Positions 6,466 through 8,432 of a stretch of 8,432 nucleotides of DNA are shown here, in pieces (within the stretch, counting starts at the first letter, position 1; every line of letters begins with the position of its first letter). The stretch spans positions 15,204 to 23,635 of the forward strand of contig DCDI01000171.1 of the NCBI GenBank assembly GCA_002316345.1. Reading direction: 5' to 3'. Origin of the DNA: Phyllobacteriaceae bacterium UBA1059. GTDB lineage: Bacteria; Pseudomonadota; Alphaproteobacteria; Rhizobiales; Rhizobiaceae. The notes beneath the pieces were generated by a model, which made no database searches, had not been told where the DNA came from, and saw only the letters and a program-made list of their open reading frames with translations. A program made the translations under genes and the position numbers.

Positions 6466-7779
6466 TCACCTAAGAAGGCGCTGCTCGGCCCATCTCATCC
6501 ATCCTCCATGCGTGTCATGCGTGCATGTGTTTCTGTGCCCCGTCTCTAAGGTCAGAGCTTCTGCGTCGTACTCTTCCTCGTAGAGTTCAGGCGCAGAGGG
6601 ATCCGCGGACAGGAAAACGTGAAGCCGATAGCTGTGTGAACCTTCAAGCACCGTGTAGGGGCCGATCCGCATGATCAGGAGGCAGGTGTCTCTCCTGGAC
6701 TTCGCAGTCTGCCTGCTCGTCATGGTGTAGACAGGGTCGCCAGTCGACTTGAACATCTTCTCGGCATCGGCGATGGCTCCAGGAGACAACGCGACCCATG
6801 CCTCGTCGATGAGGCCTTTTTCATATAGCCCTTTCCAGAAGCCGTGACGGGGCGGCCACATATGGTTTGCCGTCGACTTCGTGATGATGGACAGCAGCGC
6901 ATCCATGCTCTTGCCCGCCAGCCAACGCACAATTACCCGCCGATGCGGCGCCGAAACCAGCGGCCAGAACTCCGCGCGCTGGCTGCGGGGATCTCCATAG
7001 GCGTCGAGAAGCTTGCCGAGGAGCAGTTCCTGAACCTCCGGCTGCGGTCTGACCTTGGTCCAGGGCTGCAGCAGTTTCTCGACGCTCCGTGCCGCAGCCT
7101 CGCCTTGCAGCGGAGGGCGGCCGACAGGCAGCATCCAGGCAAGGACCCCTTCTGCCCGCTCGACCGTATCCGCGTCAGGCAACGCGTCGAGCCAGGCCAG
7201 GTGCGACAGGCGCATCAGCTCGCCTGAATGCGGGGATGCGATACCGCTGGCGACCAGCCACTGAAAGGCGTCGGCTTTCCCGGTCATCGCTTTGGCGATC
7301 AGTTCCGGCGCCGCTGAAGGATCCAGCGCTTCCGGCAAGGCTTGAAAGCACCTCGCCCAGTTCGATGGCAGGCAGCGCGCCCGGTCCTGAACGACCTTCG
7401 CAATCCAGGTGGTGTCTTCGGCTCCGCGCCTCCAAGCCTCGAAATAGGCCTGGCAGAGCGCCTGGAGAAACGCCGGGTTCGTTGTGGCTTCAAGTTCGCT
7501 GCGAAGGAAACGGTAAAGGTGCCCTGACACTTCAATCTTGCGGGCGAAGGCTGCCTTGATGGCCAAACCGACGTCGCCGGCCCTTACGTCTTGGAAATCC
7601 CATCGCGTCACGCCGGCGTCGAGACGGGCAACGATTTCCGAGAGGGCAAGCGGCATGGCCTTTTCGTAGCCCGGGAATGCGGAGCGGACCGCAAGTGCCG
7701 CAGCGTCGAACTGCGTTGTCTCCCAGTCGTCGCGCGTCTTCACTCTCTGCCGGGTTCGCAATGCATCGAGCAGCGACAT
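6466..7779 (-). CDS. zorC: ZorC, EH-signature protein of a Zorya defence system
   Basis: A 437-residue protein whose C-terminus is an EH-signature domain: a strand pair reading LLIMRIGPYTVLEGSHSYRL (367-386) with the conserved glutamate E379, and the terminal HDTHGGWMRWAEQRLL with the conserved histidine region (H421/H424) and W427. EH-signature proteins beside an OmpA-like ZorB are ZorC, the cytoplasmic partner in type I Zorya, which binds DNA and works with ZorD after the ZorAB stator senses phage entry. The N-terminal 340 residues are helical without motifs I can name. The frame is open further upstream, but the added 66 residues are out-of-frame zorB sequence; the ATG at 7779 lies one base after the zorB TAG and has GGGAG eight bases upstream. 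It appears somewhat shorter than the roughly 560 residues I recall for E. coli ZorC. No zorD follows. Confidence 0.87.
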   Translation of the reverse strand: MSLLDALRTRQRVKTRDDWETTQFDAAALAVRSAFPGYEKAMPLALSEIVARLDAGVTRWDFQDVRAGDVGLAIKAAFARKIEVSGHLYRFLRSELEATTNPAFLQALCQAYFEAWRRGAEDTTWIAKVVQDRARCLPSNWARCFQALPEALDPSAAPELIAKAMTGKADAFQWLVASGIASPHSGELMRLSHLAWLDALPDADTVERAEGVLAWMLPVGRPPLQGEAAARSVEKLLQPWTKVRPQPEVQELLLGKLLDAYGDPRSQRAEFWPLVSAPHRRVIVRWLAGKSMDALLSIITKSTANHMWPPRHGFWKGLYEKGLIDEAWVALSPGAIADAEKMFKSTGDPVYTMTSRQTAKSRRDTCLLIMRIGPYTVLEGSHSYRLHVFLSADPSAPELYEEEYDAEALTLETGHRNTCTHDTHGGWMRWAEQRLLR

Positions 7780-7780
7780 C

Positions 7781-8432
7781 CTACTGGCTCCCGGCGAGCG
7801 CGCGCTTGATGCCTTCGATATCCGCCTCTCTTGACGGGACGACCATGATGAAACGCAGGTCGATCCTGCGGTTGGCGTCCTGGCCAACCCTTGTCCGATT
7901 GTCCTGCATCGGCCTTCCCTTGCCAAAGCCCGCAACAGACAGCACGGGTTGAGAATCCCGGTGAAGGAACTGGACAAGGTCAGGCTTCTGCTGCGTCATC
8001 AGCGTGTAAATCGAGGACGCCCGCTTCGCGCTCAGGTCCATGTTCAAGGTGTCAGTGCCCACGTTGTCGGTGTGTCCCTCGACCTGAAGCGCGTCGATCA
8101 GCGCATAGCTCGGATTGCATTCGACCCTAAAATCCTTGCGAGGCCCCATCGCATAGCAGGACAGCGCCGAATCCAGGATTGCAGCGATCTGGCGCATGCG
8201 GCTCTCGCCCGCAGCGGTCGCCGTCGCACTGCCGGAATCGAACAGGCCGTCTCCACGGAACTGCAGGGCATCGAAGTTCGCGCTGACAGTTACGTTTACT
8301 CCAGGGATCTGCTCGTTGATGCGGTCTTTCAGGCCTGCCAGCAGGTTCCTTCGCGTTTCGGCGACCGAAGTGTTGTAGGCTTCCATGGCATTCGTGCGTT
8401 CTGGCTGGTCCAGAAGCCGACGGAGCCTGTCC
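7781..8432 (-). CDS. zorB: ZorB, stator/peptidoglycan-binding subunit of Zorya (C-terminal part)
   Basis: The last 216 residues of ZorB are visible; the frame is open through the right edge, so the ATG at 8386 is internal and the N-terminal cytoplasmic tail and membrane helix lie outside the window. The sequence begins DRLRRLLDQPERTNAMEAYN, a linker as in ZorB, followed by a helix. The OmpA/MotB-type domain then shows the LFDSGSATATAAGESRM strand-helix, the VEGHTDNVGTDTLNMDLSAKRA motif and the DANRRIDLRFIM motif; the Asp and Arg of the last two bind peptidoglycan in the family. With ZorA (expected just beyond the right edge) ZorB forms a MotAB-like proton-driven motor anchored in the cell wall. 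The TAG stop is one base before the zorC ATG, so the two are co-transcribed and probably coupled. Confidence 0.9.
   Translation of the reverse strand, partial: DRLRRLLDQPERTNAMEAYNTSVAETRRNLLAGLKDRINEQIPGVNVTVSANFDALQFRGDGLFDSGSATATAAGESRMRQIAAILDSALSCYAMGPRKDFRVECNPSYALIDALQVEGHTDNVGTDTLNMDLSAKRASSIYTLMTQQKPDLVQFLHRDSQPVLSVAGFGKGRPMQDNRTRVGQDANRRIDLRFIMVVPSREADIEGIKRALAGSQ

Noticed and set aside
7780..7977. N-terminal extension of zorC by 66 residues
   Set aside because: It is the out-of-frame reading of the end of zorB; the ATG at 7779 has GGGAG upstream and follows the zorB stop by one base.

Overview
This window looks like part of an anti-phage defence island from a GC-rich proteobacterium. 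An alphaproteobacterium is a guess based on GC-rich codon use, TTG starts and gene style, not on a marker gene. Three defence modules sit side by side. I see no tRNA, rRNA, CRISPR array, integrase or intact transposase.

Left edge, minus strand (1..253): the first 84 codons of a reverse transcriptase run off the window. The gene has no ATG; its best start is a TTG that overlaps the TGA stop of a 43-codon leader ORF (250..381). A good promoter (433..411) lies just upstream. Between about 440 and 1350 no gene is convincing; there are short minus-strand ORFs of doubtful reality, some inverted repeats and a weak promoter in front of qatA.

Centre, plus strand (1351..5948): a complete and apparently intact qatABCD operon: QatA (KAP-family P-loop ATPase), QatB (MGTS-starting protein), QatC (QueC-like PP-loop enzyme) and QatD (TatD-family metal-dependent hydrolase). 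The genes overlap by 1, 8 and 4 nt, so they are almost certainly co-transcribed and translationally coupled. qatD starts at a TTG overlapping the qatC stop. A perfect 33-nt palindrome lies inside qatD.

Between the convergent operons (5949..6465): no convincing gene, but a nested inverted repeat and a repeated ATCGGCGT motif resembling an IS21-family terminus.

Right side, minus strand (8432..6466): the C-terminal part of ZorB (OmpA-like peptidoglycan-binding domain; the gene enters from the right edge), then zorC one base later, ending in an EH-signature domain. These mark a type I-like Zorya system. The helicase/nuclease gene zorD, expected after zorC, is absent; the next gene in that direction is the convergent qatD.

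How the parts work: Zorya is a membrane stator-type sensor that detects phage attack at the envelope; Qat is a cytoplasmic ATPase plus nucleotide-chemistry plus hydrolase system; the reverse transcriptase is probably a retron or DRT-type defence component. They look like independent modules collected in one island.
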